A stretch of DNA of 64,000 nucleotides, taken from positions 5,685,001-5,749,000 of the forward strand of contig OW285196.1 of the NCBI GenBank assembly GCA_935421135.1, in the 5' to 3' direction. The notes under the pieces were generated by a model. It was not told the DNA's origin, searched no databases, and saw only the letters and a program-made list of their open reading frames with translations. Shown here one piece after another: positions 11,801 to 24,201 of this stretch; the first letter of the stretch is position 1; every line of letters begins with the position of its first letter. The position numbers and the translations under genes are program-made. This stretch comes from Bugulina stolonifera. Taxonomy: Eukaryota; Bryozoa; Gymnolaemata; Cheilostomatida; Bugulidae.

Positions 11801-14800
11801 TATTTCTTCACTTTACTGAATACAATTTAATTTCCGATTCTGCAGGTCTTGTTGCAGTACGTAGAACAGGGCTCTGAAGAAGTGGATAACTTCTGTAGAT
11901 CTCTAGAGATGAAAGTTTATCTCGACCCTCTCAACATTGAACTAACAAGCGAGTTAGTGGAGCATTACTACAGCAATGACATCAACCTTATCAGGGTATG
12001 TTATTCATACATAGGGATAACCAGCATACTCTCTAAAGTATCTTTCCCTGTTCAGTACAATCAATTGAATATTTCCTATTTCTCTGTCTGATCAGTCTAT
12101 AGAAAGCAAAAGTAGCAACATGTAATAGGTTGTTATTAACACTAGACTTAACACTATTGCTACAGCGAACATTTTGTGTTCAATGTAAACATACTGCAGA
12201 AAGCCTTATTTTCTCCTACTCTATGACTCAAGTCTGCCGATCCTACAGAAATAGCTTTAATACTGGAAGTGAAATCTACATGAAATCATATAGGATAAAA
12301 AAGTTTGGAGACCAGAATACAGTCTTAAAGCATAGTTATTCAAATAGTTGTAGGCTTTTGGCCATCTGTCTGTATTTTGTATCTTTATTGCATGTCACTA
12401 CTTGTGGCGTGATGTACATGTACGTATTAACTTAATATCAGTCAACTTCTTGTTAGGCGAAAGAACTCGAGAGGAACCTCATTCATTACTATAAATCTGC
12501 TGGTAGAAAATATGTTCCATATAATGTTGAGCTGAGAGATGAGCTGGAAACGCCTCGGATTTTACCGGTACCTACATTTATATATTACATGGCACATTGT
12601 ACAGTATGGATAACTATATACATGTGTGTCATTCCATTGGTCAGTTGTCAGATGGGAGGTAGCTACATAATTATATAAGTTACCAGACCAGAGTATGCTA
12701 AAGTACACTCATGTAGGTTTCCAACTTTGATGAATTGTTAGCTGGGAAAGCTAAACATGATGGAATTTCTATCCACATAAAACTGATAAACACAATTTGA
12801 CCACCATTCTGCTTGCTAACACAGTTAAACTAATCATATATCTTGAAATTAAAATATCTAATAAATAAATATTGAATTGCATGTTGTATTAATCTCTTGG
12901 CCCTGCTATAGGCTTTGAATCATAAGTTACACTTCTTGCAAGCAATCACATAACTCATGGGCAGGATTTATAAATATAGAGAATGCTAAATGGCAACAGA
13001 TCGTTGCTGGGTTGCTACTGCAAGCACAATGATAATGTGGATGTGTATGTACATCTAATAAACTCAATATATTCCTGATTCAGGTGCGAGATCGGCACAG
13101 TCATCTGTACTCTCGAGTAAAGTATGCTGTAGGAATGATTATGTTTCACACACGGTCAGTATCTGTAATTGTTCGCTTTTCCTTCCATCTAATGATAATG
13201 ATTGTCATTCATGCCTGTACTGTGAAACATTTGGAGTAACTACTTCAATCACATCACACCAATCATATCACACCAATCATATCACACCAATCATATCACA
13301 CCAATCATATCACACCAATCATATCACACCAATCATATCACACCAATCATATCACACCAATCATATCACACCAATCATATCACACCAATCATATCACACC
13401 AATCATATCTCACCAATCATATCACACCAATCATATCACACCAATCATATCACACCAATCATATCACACCAATCATATCACACCAATCATATCTCACCAA
13501 TCATATCACATCAATCATATCACACCAATCATATCACACCAATCATATCACACCAATCATATCACACCAATCATATCACACCAATCATATCACACCAATC
13601 ATATCACACCAATCATACAATCATCACATATTTTATTTTCTTCATATTGAACTCTCTAGGTTTAATGAGGGCTGTGTAATCTATGGTTGGACACCAGTAT
13701 TTGAGGGCTCACCCAGTTTGATTCAGAGCGTAAATCAATGCAAAAGCGGGTCAAATCAGCCCTTCTACAATGTCCTGATACATAATGGTGACCAAGGATA
13801 TGCAGCACAAGGTATTCTCAATACAAATGTATCAGAAGTCTTCAACTCTTTTGTGAAGCTCCCAATAGTCTAATAATATTATCTACAATATCTACGACTG
13901 AATTGTACTGTTGCTGTAATACATTGTAAGTGTTCACTTTCCACTGTTTTGTTACTTTTCCATCCTAATGTTAATTTTATTTAGCACTGTATTAGAGTGT
14001 ATAATTAGTATATTATCTTTACTGTGCACTGCTGTACTAGTGGAAATTATCCACTTTTGCTCAATATTCTTATTCTACAAGCCTTAATTTGCTCTTGTAG
14101 TAAAAATCACAAGATTGTGGTCCGGCCTAGGCCAGTTGGGCTATTGGCCTGAGATTTTGCTTGGCCGGACGACACCATCCCTAACTCATCGACACACCTA
14201 GGTTTTTGACTCGAAAATGAAGATTTTTCCTTTGGTGTTGGTGACTCTGTGACGGATGTCTGCCTGAAAACATTTTTCAAAATTGGTCTGAGACTTAAAC
14301 CTACATTGAGAAGACACGTCCTTTTGTTAAATTAATAGTGGCTACTTCTTAGTAATATTCATCATACTAATAGAGCTTTCTTCTAAATTATATTCACACT
14401 CTACTTTAGTAGCTATCAAATCATGTACTCATGCACCTTTTTAGAATGAGTCTAGCAGCTAGTGTTTGAAAGATTAATCTAACAGTCACTTCTTGACTCC
14501 TTCTTCAGAGGTGCCGAAGCACTGCTTGAAATAAGCATGTGGTGCCAGGTGCCAAGATCCGAAAACGAGGGCCTGGGTCACAATATTCTGACTATTTACT
14601 ATCTACTACTACTAACTACTACTACCTTCTAGTCTTGTGATATATTCCAACTTTAAGAGTGGTCACTACTACTCTACTAGTAGAATTATTTACTCTTCTA
14701 CTACTTATAGAGAATCTAATACCACACAGTAGACCATCAAAAATCAGACACGAGGATATTGGTAGATACATGAAGTCATTTGAACAGACTCACTATCTTA

Positions 14801-14892
14801 TGAATCATGCCCTGCTTTCATACTATCCTGGTGATGAAGGGTTTACTGTTAACCACGCCCACAGGAAGTATTCAGAGAACCGGGTTGACTAG
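5815..14892 (+). CDS. FBXO21: F-box only protein 21-like (FBXO21), complete 12-exon gene
   Basis: Probable SCF ubiquitin-ligase substrate adaptor. Exons: 5815-6029, 6471-6722, 9154-9311, 9547-9714, 10090-10256, 10690-10856, 11431-11566, 11846-11995, 12457-12567, 13084-13154, 13660-13811, 14711-14892. Each junction is GT-AG, phases chain without conflict, and the total is 1929 nt (642 aa), close to vertebrate FBXO21. An F-box occupies about residues 22-72 (LPKEILEKLIF...YWEKKF). The middle part follows the FBXO21/SirB1-like region (LLEGLMFVEAAL; SPALLILLAQCLANRLG). The C-terminal HspQ/YccV-like domain carries KYAVGMIM, CVIYGW, NQPFYNVL, GYAAQENL and GRYMKSFEQTHYLMN. The start is the first ATG of an open exon upstream of the F-box. 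Least certain are the exon 4 donor (AA|GTAGGC) and exon 7. The last three exons have a tandem partial copy at 1757-2738. Confidence 0.88.
7214..8943. mobile_element. hAT-like non-autonomous element in FBXO21 intron 2
   Basis: The ends are inverted: CAGAGCTGGGTCCAAGTC on the left and, reverse complemented, CAGAGTTGGATCCAAGTC on the right. Just inside both ends, ACTTG/GACTTG words are reiterated many times over about 180 bp in opposite orientations. The flanks gcttttag and gtgtttag match at 6 of 8 positions, as expected for a decayed 8-bp hAT target duplication. No transposase frame is present. A solo-LTR-like sequence lies inside. Confidence 0.7.
8119..8565 (+). mobile_element. Solo-LTR-like sequence, copy A
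   Basis: A GC-richer segment starting TGTAAAACCTGACC and ending near ATTACA. It has a TATA-like ACTATATAAAGG at about 8237 and an AATAAA signal at about 8292. The 5' part aligns with copy B (TTGTTGCG...TTCCGGA shared), and the 3' part shares TTTNATGTAATGAG with copies B and C. No gag or pol frame adjoins it and no convincing target duplication was seen, so the exact ends are approximate. Confidence 0.5.
13247..13618 (+). repeat. 14-bp minisatellite in FBXO21 intron 10
   Basis: About 26 near-perfect head-to-tail copies of ATCACACCAATCAT, with rare ATCTCACC and ATCACATC variants. It lies between exons 10 and 11, ending about 40 bp before the exon 11 acceptor. There are no unique spacers, so it is not a CRISPR array. 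Confidence 0.95.
14120..14170. other. GC-rich hairpin in FBXO21 intron 11
   Basis: GTCCGGCC at 14120 is the perfect reverse complement of GGCCGGAC at 14163. Partly complementary AGGCCAG and TTGGCCT lie inside. This stands out in otherwise AT-rich intron sequence. It could be the core of a degraded repeat. Confidence 0.4.
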
Positions 14893-15524
14893 CCTTTAAC
14901 TGCTGTAAGAAAACTAGATTTTTAGTTAATTCAATATTTCTCTTTTTGCTGCTACTAGTAAAATTTTATTGGTGTATTTTACCATTATTAACATGTATTT
15001 ATATTGTTTGTGTATAATATAAAGAATGATGAACTGTGTGAGCCTAAAATGTAGACCCGACAGTAATTCTCTGACATTTAGTGTTCTCATAGTCAATTGT
15101 ACAATTTAGTAGCACATTTTGCACCTTTCCTACTCATAGAGTCTTTCCAATGTAAGTTAATTTGAATCTCTTTTTTAAAGACTTTTTAAAACAATGAACT
15201 ATTCCCCTAATAAGTCTTTATGTCTGTAAACATAGATTGTCAGCCATGGGGAAAGGTTGTACAATGTAGTTGATAACATAATAAAGTGATAGTATTACAT
15301 CTACATGTAAACAATCCGCACTTATAATAAGCACAGTCATTCGTTTGCGAATGAAATTACACACTACTTGTTGATCTCAAATCCATGTTTCTTCACACGA
15401 TGTCAGTACTATTTACTGTATCTTTTCATTTTCATTACAATAGTAATACATGAACGAACAATAACAATCTGGTACAATCTGGTAAATGCAATGGAGTAGT
15501 TCAATTATAGCCCATTATCATCTT
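14893..15524. other. Intergenic, 3' flank of FBXO21
   Basis: AT-rich sequence with polyadenylation-like AATAAA/ATAAAG words after the FBXO21 stop. Nothing else is recognisable. Confidence 0.4.
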
Positions 15525-16102
15525 AGATTAATTACCAAAAGTTTAGGACCAAACTCAAAAATGGGAAAATCAGCAACCTTACTTTACATGACATTGTACT
15601 CTATTTCAACAAAATAAAGCTGAACGTAAATTGAAATTTTATAATTGAAAAATACTGAAGGTAAACAAACCACAATGTTCTCTATATGACTAATATTTTG
15701 TGTGTTCACCCTTGTTTTTGGTAATACAGCTGTCAATCGGCAGCATACTGTCCATCAGTGCTTTATAGCAATAGATTTCAACTCAATTGAGAAAAAAATC
15801 TTTCAGTTTGAATGAGTGCACTGAGCAAGTTGAAGAGATATGGGCAACTGGGATAAGCAAATTATTTCAAAAATTGGTAAGGAGTATACTGCCGCTATTG
15901 GCAGCAGTTATCAAAAGCAGGGGTGGACACACAAAATATTAAAAAAATAGAGAACATTGTGACTTAATTATCTTTAGTATTGTTCAATTGAAAAAGTTCA
16001 GTAAGGCTAATATTGTTCAAATACAGTACGATGTCAAGTAAAGTAAACATTGCTGATATTGGCATCTTTTGGAGAGTGATCCTAAACTTTTGGTGATAAC
16101 TG
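15525..16102. mobile_element. Tc1/mariner-like foldback element
   Basis: The right end, reverse complemented and next to a TA, reads CAGTTATCACCAAAAGTTT, typical of Tc1-type termini. The left end has ATTACCAAAAGTTTAGG. Deeper arms are also inverted copies: CAATGTTCTCTAT, then TAATATTTTGTGTG, then CACCC on the left all recur in reverse complement on the right. No transposase is visible. A further solitary end, CAGTCATTACCAAAAGTTTA, follows at 16113. Confidence 0.7.
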
Positions 16103-16708
16103 TAAATGCTCGCAGTCATTACCAAAAGTTTATATGTACATGATTGTAATACATCTCCAGCTTCATTATGCCTGCCAGCTTCAGCTCCGCACGGTCATGC
16201 AGTTGATATTAATTTTCAGGAATGACTTTTTACATTAGTTTCGCAGTAATTCATGTCCATGTCCAACATGGTTCCTGCTTGCCACCTCCATGCTTGTACT
16301 ATCCATTCTGAGAAAACCCAATGAACGAAATGGTGTGTTATTGTTACATATTGTTATATTAAGTACTGACTGATGCATAAATAATTGAAGTAATTGAATC
16401 TGTTTAGGCACAAAAAATATACATAAAATCTAATATTTAGCTCGCTAGATGCTAATATTATCACTAAATGGTATATAATGCAGGTACATGTAAACTAATA
16501 TAATCGTGATTTGACTCTTATTGAATCTTCAGATAACCGGAAATTACAATCTACGTGTAGATAATAATCTAAAAGATGTAGCATGAGGAACTACCTTTGT
16601 TGTGCATTAACTCACTGATGACTTTCAATTCTACATCATTGTTAATATTACGACAAATGCTGTGGTCGCAGATTTTAAGTTTCTTGAATCAGGGGAATCT
16701 CGAGAGGT

Positions 16709-19700
16709 TTATATCCTATAAAGGATTGTTACAACAGTGATGAAGAATGTAACTACAGCCGTTGCAGTTTTACCAGATGCATTTGTAGCATATGTGGTAG
16801 CATCAGCTATGGCTGAGGAGAATTTCTTTGTAGCGCTTGTAGCGCTTGTAGCGCTTGTAGCGCTTGTAGCGCTTGTAGCGCTTGTAGCGCTTGTAGCGCT
16901 TGTAGCGCTTGTAGCGCTTGTAGCGCTTGTAGCGCTTGTAGCGCTTGTAGCGCTTGTAGCGCTTGTAGCGCTTGTAGCGCTTGTAGAGCTTGTAGCGCTT
17001 GTAGCGCTTGTAGCGCTTGTAGCGCTTGTAGCAGATGCAACTGAAATCTCTCTAGTGAATGTGGTTGCAGTAGGAACAGCTGAAGCAGATGTGGCATCAG
17101 AAGCTGAGTTTCCAGGAGATGTGGCTGTAGCGGTAGTAGTTGCAGCAGATGCAGCACCAGTAGAAATGTATTTCTTACGTGTACCCATGGAGTAGGGATT
17201 CCCATCACGCACTTTTGTAACAGAAATGCTAGTAACAGAACCAGTACTGGTTGACAAGGGTTCAACATACATAGTTGTTGCAAATTTGCTTGTAGCAGAA
17301 GTGGTTTGGGCTAATATGGTAGAATTAATCGTCGCAGCGCCAATATTAACAGAGGTTGATGGAACAGATGCGATTGTAGATGACGGGCTAACGGAGCTGG
17401 TTGCGGCTGCACTGGGTGTAGCAGATGTGGTCGTAGCAAAAATGGTTTCAGCAGACGTAACTTCGGAAGTAGTAATATGAGAAAATGAGGCCGTAGCAGC
17501 TGTGGGTGTATGCGATTTAGCTGCAGCAGATCGACTTGTAACATAACTGGATTTAATTGAAGCAGCAACAGTTGAACCTGCTGAGGCGGGTTTAGTTAAA
17601 TCTGAATTGAATGTAGCAGAAGGGGTTACACTTAATATGTTTATAGCAGAGGTGGTTGCACTCAACTCACTTGATGCAAATGTGACTTTGTCCAAGGTGG
17701 TTGTAGCAGAGATGGTTTCAGCAAACGTAACGTCGGGAGTTACAATAGGAGAATATGAGCTTGTGACAGTTTTCAGTTTATGCGATTTGGCTGCATCAGA
17801 TTGACTTGTAGTATAACTGGATTCATCTGATGCAGCTACGGTTGAGCGGGTTGGGTCAGAGTGAGTCGAACCTGATTTGGATGTACTCAAAATGTTTATA
17901 GCAGAGCTTGTCGTACTCAATCTAGTTGGTGGAGATGTGGTCGTATCCAATTTGACTGCAGTATGAGTGGTTGCAGCAGATGTAACTTCCAAAGTGTTAA
18001 TGGGAAACGATGATGTCATAGTAGTTGTGAGTGTATTAAATTTGACCGTGGCAGATGGCCTTGTAGCATGACCACTATCAGCTGATGTAGCCGCAGTGGG
18101 GCTGATTGGAGCAGAGGTGGCTGTACTCAATCTGGTAATAGCAGAGGTGGTCTTAGTGAATGTAGTTGGAGCAGAAGTGGTTGTACCCAATGTAGTAATT
18201 ATAGCAGACGTGGTTTTATCCAATGGGGTTGTAGCATAGATACTTGTATTCAAATTGGTGGTAGCAGAGGTTGTTGTACCCAGTGTGGTTTTTGCAGAGG
18301 TGGTTGTGCCCAATGTGTTTGAAGCAGAGATGGTTGTACTCGATTTAGTTGGAGCAGAAGTGGTTGTCCTCAATGTGGTTGTAGTAGATGTATACGTGCG
18401 TTCTACAATTTGATTAGAACCAATTGGTTTTAGAGAAATTGTAAAATATTGATTTTATTTGCATATTTAAATGCCTGTAAAACATGAGGTATAAGGTACC
18501 TGCATAGTAAGTTTGAACTAGTATGAAAGCATAACAAATGTCCCTCATCTTTGTTATGCCATGGGTGTACATGTACAATGTACATGTGGCCTACATTTTG
18601 TAGGAGGGATCAGTTTTTAGTTGCCATCATCATATTTATGAGGAAATCATCACACCAGTTCCATATAGTCGTTTAATTACACATTATTTTTGACAAAATG
18701 TATTGCATGTAAGTTATTGATTGACAATTCTCACCGGTACGTAGAGTGGTGCATACTTCACTCTTCTGACATATGTAATTCTTGGGTTTTCGAAATGATG
18801 AAAACAAAATGTTGCCGGTGTTGATTAATCTCCATGTACACCCTTCACAAGCTGCAGGATCATTGTGAGATTTACTAGAAAGAGGTGGGTAGTAGGAATC
18901 ACTTAATGGTGCACCATTGTCCATCCAGTAGTGACCCGTAGCATTGTAGCTCAGACCAATGTACATGCCCCCACATTTTCCTAAAATACAAACCCCTAGT
19001 TTTACAATGTACATTAAAACTAATGGAGTTTTTAATTGTAAGTACATTGTAAAATGTACATGTTGTAGGTTCCTACATTTGTATGTCCTACATGTATTAG
19101 TCCGCGAAAGTGTAAAACCACTTTGTGGATTCATCGCACAAAAAATGCACCCATACTTTCAGACTTCCAAATTTGTAAATGTTTGAGTCGTGAACAAATT
19201 TGTACTGAAACTTTTTTAAGCAATCACTGTCCATATCATATTAATGCTCTTCACAACCGCGGCATCAACAGACCCGGACTTGTAATATACTCAATAATTC
19301 ACTCATTTGAAAGCAATGACACATTAGTCGAGCTGGCCTAAACACAGATGATTTTAGCCAATAAAAATGTACCATGTATTCTCCATGTTTTTTGTCAGAC
19401 ATTATGAATGGCATGACCAAGATGAATTATTTTTATTTTTATTAAAACCAAAGTACTGGCAGTGTAAACTTTGTGCCAGTGTTAACTTTACTCAGTGTGC
19501 CCTTTTTATAAAATAATTGAAAGGATATCAAATTTTACAACTAGTGTCTATACCACTTTGACAAACTGGGTCGTAACTATCAATTTATAACACTAAATGC
19601 CATCGTAATATAGTTATATACATTGTAATGTTTACTCACCACATAAAAGTTGTATAAAGTTGTACGTTTCTTCAGATCTAACTGATGATAACGTAGCATC

Positions 19701-19880
19701 ATTGGCAATACAATCACTAAGAGCTTCCTCGGGTTCGAGAGGTCGTTGGGAAAGTTTGTAACAGTGATTAGCAAAATGTTCCCAGGATTCAGGACAGCTG
19801 CAGGTGGATATAGCAGCGTTAGATGGCAGAACATCGCCAACTGAACAGAGAAGAACTAGCCAAACCAGTAACTTGACCAT
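16709..19880 (-). CDS. CTLD-mucin gene A: secreted/surface C-type-lectin-like protein with Ser/Thr stalk
   Basis: Exons on the minus strand: 19880-19640, 18980-18735, 18402-16709, all joined in phase 1, giving 726 aa. Exon 1 holds a signal peptide (LLVWLVLLCSVGDVL) and the first half of a CTLD (CSCPESWEHFANHCYKLSQ, then SDCIANDA). Exon 2 holds the second half (GMYIGLSYNATGHYW, ACEGCTWRL, NYICQK). No EPN/QPD or WND calcium-sugar motif is visible, so the ligand is unknown. Exon 3 encodes about 563 residues almost wholly of Ser, Thr and Ala, as in O-glycosylated mucin stalks. It includes about 22 ATS tripeptides, and ends in a hydrophobic tail (TAVVTFFITVVTILYRI) with little after it, which suggests a GPI signal or short membrane anchor. 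Part of a four-gene array. Confidence 0.85.
16834..17031 (-). repeat. 9-bp coding minisatellite in gene A stalk
   Basis: About 22 copies of GCGCTTGTA on the plus strand, encoding Ala-Thr-Ser on the minus strand. All are identical except one GAGCTTGTA. Because 9 is a multiple of 3, expansions keep the frame. The tract also makes long shadow frames on both strands. Confidence 0.95.
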
Positions 19881-20689
19881 GATGCAGGATAATGAATTTT
19901 ATCTGAATATTCTAAGTCATTTTCCCATATCATCAGTTTAAAAACAAATTTGTTGATGCGTGTTATATAGTTGCCTGGTTAAAACTTTATCTAGGAGCGG
20001 CTCAAGGAAGCACAATGAGAAGCAACCATTGATATAACTTTGGTTTTCATAGCATGTACATCTAGCCAACGGTTGAGAATGTCTGTTTTAGCATGAATAT
20101 TGGCATAGAGGGTCAGTGTTGTACAATAGTTTCATTTGGGCAAACATTAATGGTTGCAAGGTTTAGATCTCACCAGTTTAAGCTAACAAGGCTTTAAAAG
20201 TTCTTTTCAATTATGAAGTGTTAGCCTTTTTTTCTAATGTTGCCTTATTTTAAATCCGCCCCTGGCTAATGCATATGAATTTAATAATAAATTAATAGTG
20301 TGCATGAATCTAATTTCAATTTTTAGCTCAAGTAGATGATTTGTGGTTATTGTCACATCTATTGATTTTTTTAAGAAATTACATGCGATTTATTTCTCAG
20401 AATGCATTATAATGTTATATAAGCAAAATACCATCAATGTTCTACGTACTTACGTATGCGCAGAACACTCATTGAAAAACTCTCAACTGCCGGCAATAAC
20501 CTGTAGAATAATTAATATTATTCGGTTTCAACTAAATGACGCCGCTTGAAGCAATGATTCACTCATATGTCTATCTATTTTGAACTTCTTCAGTTAAATT
20601 AGACATGGTATTGTATGATTGGACACTCATGATATGATGTACTTCCTAGTACAGCTACAATCAGCATTAGCTGTCAGTGATGTCTCTAC

Positions 20690-20795
20690 GCACCAGTGGA
20701 AATGTCTTTTTTACGTGTACCCATGGAGTGGGGATTTCTATCACCCACCTTTGTAACAGAAATCCTAGTAGCAGAACCAGTATTGGTTGACAAGG
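20690..20795 (-). pseudogene. Fragment of a CTLD-gene mucin exon
   Basis: On the minus strand this reads STNTGSATRISVTKVGDRNP and then SMGTRKKDISTGA. It matches a conserved stalk block present in genes A (about 17155-17260) and B (about 24657-24762). No CTLD exon or C-terminal tail accompanies it. The corresponding place in the second copy of the segmental duplication (about 28070) lacks it. Confidence 0.75.
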
Positions 20796-21380
20796 TTTTT
20801 CTTGCAATGCCACACTTTGACATAATTCATAAGACCTAGTTTGCTTTTTCATTTACCTCTATAATATAATTTAGCAAATTTCACAAAGTCTCTAAAACAC
20901 TGCCTGTTCAATGTGGACATTGTAAAATCATACAGGGAACTTTTGTTAAAGGGAATAACCAGTAAATTGGTCCCCTACTTTGAAGTCATTGTTTTTGTAC
21001 TATACTAAGCTTTGTGTAGATATTCTAACAATTATGGTGCAATATAATACTACATAATTATAATTAACCAAATCTACATGCATAGTACATGTAGCTTATG
21101 TCCTCATATTAGTACCTAAAGATTTGTATTTTACTCCCCTAGTTTGTACCTCAATTTAATGTAATTAAACTGTTTTTAAACAATCAAGAAGTTAGTGGTT
21201 TCTTTCCCGAAGCTTTCTGGGGAAAATAACATATACATTCCTAGCCTGATGCTTATAAATTGAGTGAATTAATTCAGTTTTACCTCTGTGTGCAGTGCAC
21301 TCACATAGACCTTACTTATTGAGTGCCAGTTCAAAACACTGTGGGCTAATATCAAAGCTTTGGTAACTGTTATTGAGTTG

Positions 21381-24100
21381 TTCCATAATAGCCCATGTTA
21401 TCATCTTATATTAAATTTTCATAGTTGAATAGCATACATGTAGCTTCTGCAAAGCTTTAGCTCAGTTTGTTTCTTGGCTTCATTCCTCTTAATAAACCTA
21501 GCCTGTATGAATATAGTTTAAACCATACTTTAGTGATTTCATAAGTATATTTCATCCGCTGATAATTTACACCATAATAATCAATTTAGATACATCTACA
21601 GCTCCACAATGACTGTCAGCCCCAGCTCAACACATTCAGGTGATATTAACTTTCAGGAATTATTTTTTCCACTAGTTGCACAGTAATTCAGTTTGAAATT
21701 GAAACATGTACAACACAGCTGCGACTTACCACTTCCATGTCTGTACTAACCACTCATAGAAAGTGCAATGGGGCCTTTCCATGGTGACTTATAAATTTCC
21801 GTGATGACCCAACTCAGATTTTTTTCAAAGTTTGCAGACCATCCTGATCAGGAATACGACCTTAGAATTAGTGGAAAGCCGGTATTTTTTTGCTACGTGA
21901 ACCATACGGTTTTGGCTGCAGCTCGCTGAAAAATGGGAGACTGTGGTGAGGACAACACCATATTATATAAACTTCTTTGAAATTGCCAAACATCCAAGTT
22001 GTTACTGTGGCCACAGCATTACGCCTAGAATTGTAATTTTTAGCTTAGGGGTTAGAATGCTGAGCTTTCACGCTGAATGTTCCAGGTTTGAATCCCGGTC
22101 ACGGTGGTGTTACAAAGAGCATCCAGCAACACATGCTCATGCGCCTCATATCAAAGTCTTTGGGGTCATGCAAGCCAGCATGGCTTCAAGGCAACTCCTC
22201 TACTCTCTTTTCTCACAGGGAGTTGGCCAGCACTGGCATCTGGCAGTGCAAACAGCAAGGGGCTGGTCACGTCAAGGAGTATAAGCCAGTGAGTTTATAT
22301 AGATACTGTCACTCGCATGCTTCCGTTTTATTAACCATTAAAGCCTGTGTGATCAACATGGTGAGGATCAGAGGTCACCGAAAACATCTCCCGGAGCTAG
22401 CTTAACCCAAAATCTCTGAATATAGACCAAGTAGGCGCAGCTGGATCTGAAGAAAAAGAGGCCGATGTATCCTGACTAACTATTACACATGCTCTATGCA
22501 AGAATAAATAGATTTCTGATAATATGAAACACTCTCTTTAAAAAAAACTATATGGCCACAATAGCTCAAATTCAACATAGTTACCATGTGAACTGGTATT
22601 TTGGGATATTATTCAAAGTTAAATATCCTCAATTTAGTAGTGAAAGTTGCTGGTGAATGTGTCGCTATATATACAACTGATATCTGAAGATTCTATTTAA
22701 GCAATAAAACCTCTGTCTATTTGGGTCTAACAGGATAAATTCTCAGATTCAAATTCTACATTATAATCATTATGATATAGTAACCACATCGCCAAGTAGC
22801 TACGTAGCCATGACCATATTATAAGTAGGTAACTAGATTTGTTTTCTTTTGCTGATGATTAGCAGAGCATAAAATTATTCAATGTTGATTGATCCAGCGA
22901 TACTCCACGGGGGCTAGTCAAGCGGCATGATCTAGTTAATACAGTCATGTAGAGTGAGCTTGCTTGACAAAAAAATTAACGAATGCCATAAACTGTTGGT
23001 CATTATGAACTTACAGATCTTCATTGCTCATGTCAACGCTCAAGGTCAATTTCTACAAATTCCGTAGAAAGCTTACTAACATTTCTACTGCCCATTGTTT
23101 TGTGACTTTGGCTTGAAATCATCTTGAAACACAGCAACGAATGTCCATTTAATATTATGTCATATCTCGAATTCGCCAAAAAATAAAAATTGAGGTTATT
23201 TATGATAGCTTTGTGATTGTTTGAATGACTACAAAATGAAAGAGAGTTTAGTAAACACCTTAAATTAGAGGCAGCGGAATATACGAAAATATGTGGGACA
23301 ATAATATTAACATTTTCAGAGAAAGAACATAACTCTTAATGCATAAGTGAATACTGAGTTGGCAGTTAATCTATTTTGTGTTTCAACATCCATTGAGCCT
23401 CTCTCAGCTAGAATATTCTACAAAGGCAGCTCGTCAATATAGCAACTGTTCCAACTCTCTATATCTTTCATATGGTAAACTTTTTTATATATGTAGTATA
23501 TACAACATCTATATTTGCAGCTTTTCAAACTCCATTAACAAAAAAAGCAGTTCCTGCTTTCCCTTTTGTTATTTAGTATCCACTGGTTATCAACTTGCCC
23601 CGATTTATCAAATATTGAATGTTATTATTGAAAGCTTTCTTCTTAGTGTTGAAGACGTCAATCTACACGCATGCGACTTACTATAAAATATAAAATTTGC
23701 AGCTCCAGCACTTGATGAGCATTAAAATCACTAACAAATGCAGCACTGATTCCTGTTAAATATATTTCATTTTAAATTTCTTCACAGACTTGCGGTGCAT
23801 TTCACCACCAGAATGCATAAATTGCGGATGCCAACCACTCCCATTTTGCAATTTTCCATACGCTAGCAAATCAGTGCAAATACCTTTAATTGGGTCAAGT
23901 GGATTGCTGTGTTTGGTTGATCCAGACAAGTTATATAACACTACACAGTCACATCCATATTGTATGTTTACCCAGAATAAAATGATATTCTTACATGATT
24001 GTATACATTATAAGCATTGTTTGACACATAAAAAATTGAAATAATTTTGCATATCAGTTTAAGCACAAAAAATGTAAATAAAATAGTGAGATGAATGCAT
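21381..24100. other. Spacer between CTLD genes A and B
   Basis: No exon is supported. Sequence at about 21600-21780 resembles about 16150-16320, downstream of gene A, so it is part of the array's duplication unit. A second SINE copy lies at about 22041-22295. Confidence 0.5.
22041..22295 (+). mobile_element. tRNA-derived SINE, copy 2 (5'-truncated)
   Basis: Matches the copy at 748-1066 from its A box onward: GGTTAGAATGCTGAGCTTTC, CCAGGTTTGAATCCCGGTC (a better B box), GCAAGCCAGCATGGCTTCAA and GGAGTTGGCCAGCACTGGCA. It lacks the first dozen bases and one internal stretch of about 20 bp. No target duplication was recognised. Confidence 0.8.
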
Positions 24101-24201
24101 CACATCTAAAAGATATAGCGTAAATTTCAATTGGATGACATTGCAAACATTATGACAAATGCTGCGGTCATGGACTTAAGAGAGTTTTGAGATCAAAATG
24201 T

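Larger units (their letters stand above)
16600..21380. repeat. Segmental duplication, copy 1 (copy 2 at about 24100-28610)
   Basis: Exons, introns and 5' flank of gene A match those of gene B in the same order. Examples are CTTGCAATGCCACACTTTGA at about 20802 and 28093, ACACTGCCTGTTCAATGTG at about 20899 and 28191, and a shared CCCGAAGCTTTCTGGGGAAA word further upstream. The offset is about 7.4-7.6 kb. The difference is mostly stalk length and indels. Confidence 0.85.

Noticed and set aside
11356..11811. 151-codon minus-strand frame
   Set aside because: It lies opposite exon 7 of FBXO21, which has matching splice phases; no conserved domain is visible on the minus strand.
16737..17283. Long ALV-repeat frame on the plus strand and LQA-repeat frame on the minus strand
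   Set aside because: Shadow frames of the 9-bp ATS-coding minisatellite of CTLD gene A, whose frame is supported by splice phase and by paralogue conservation.
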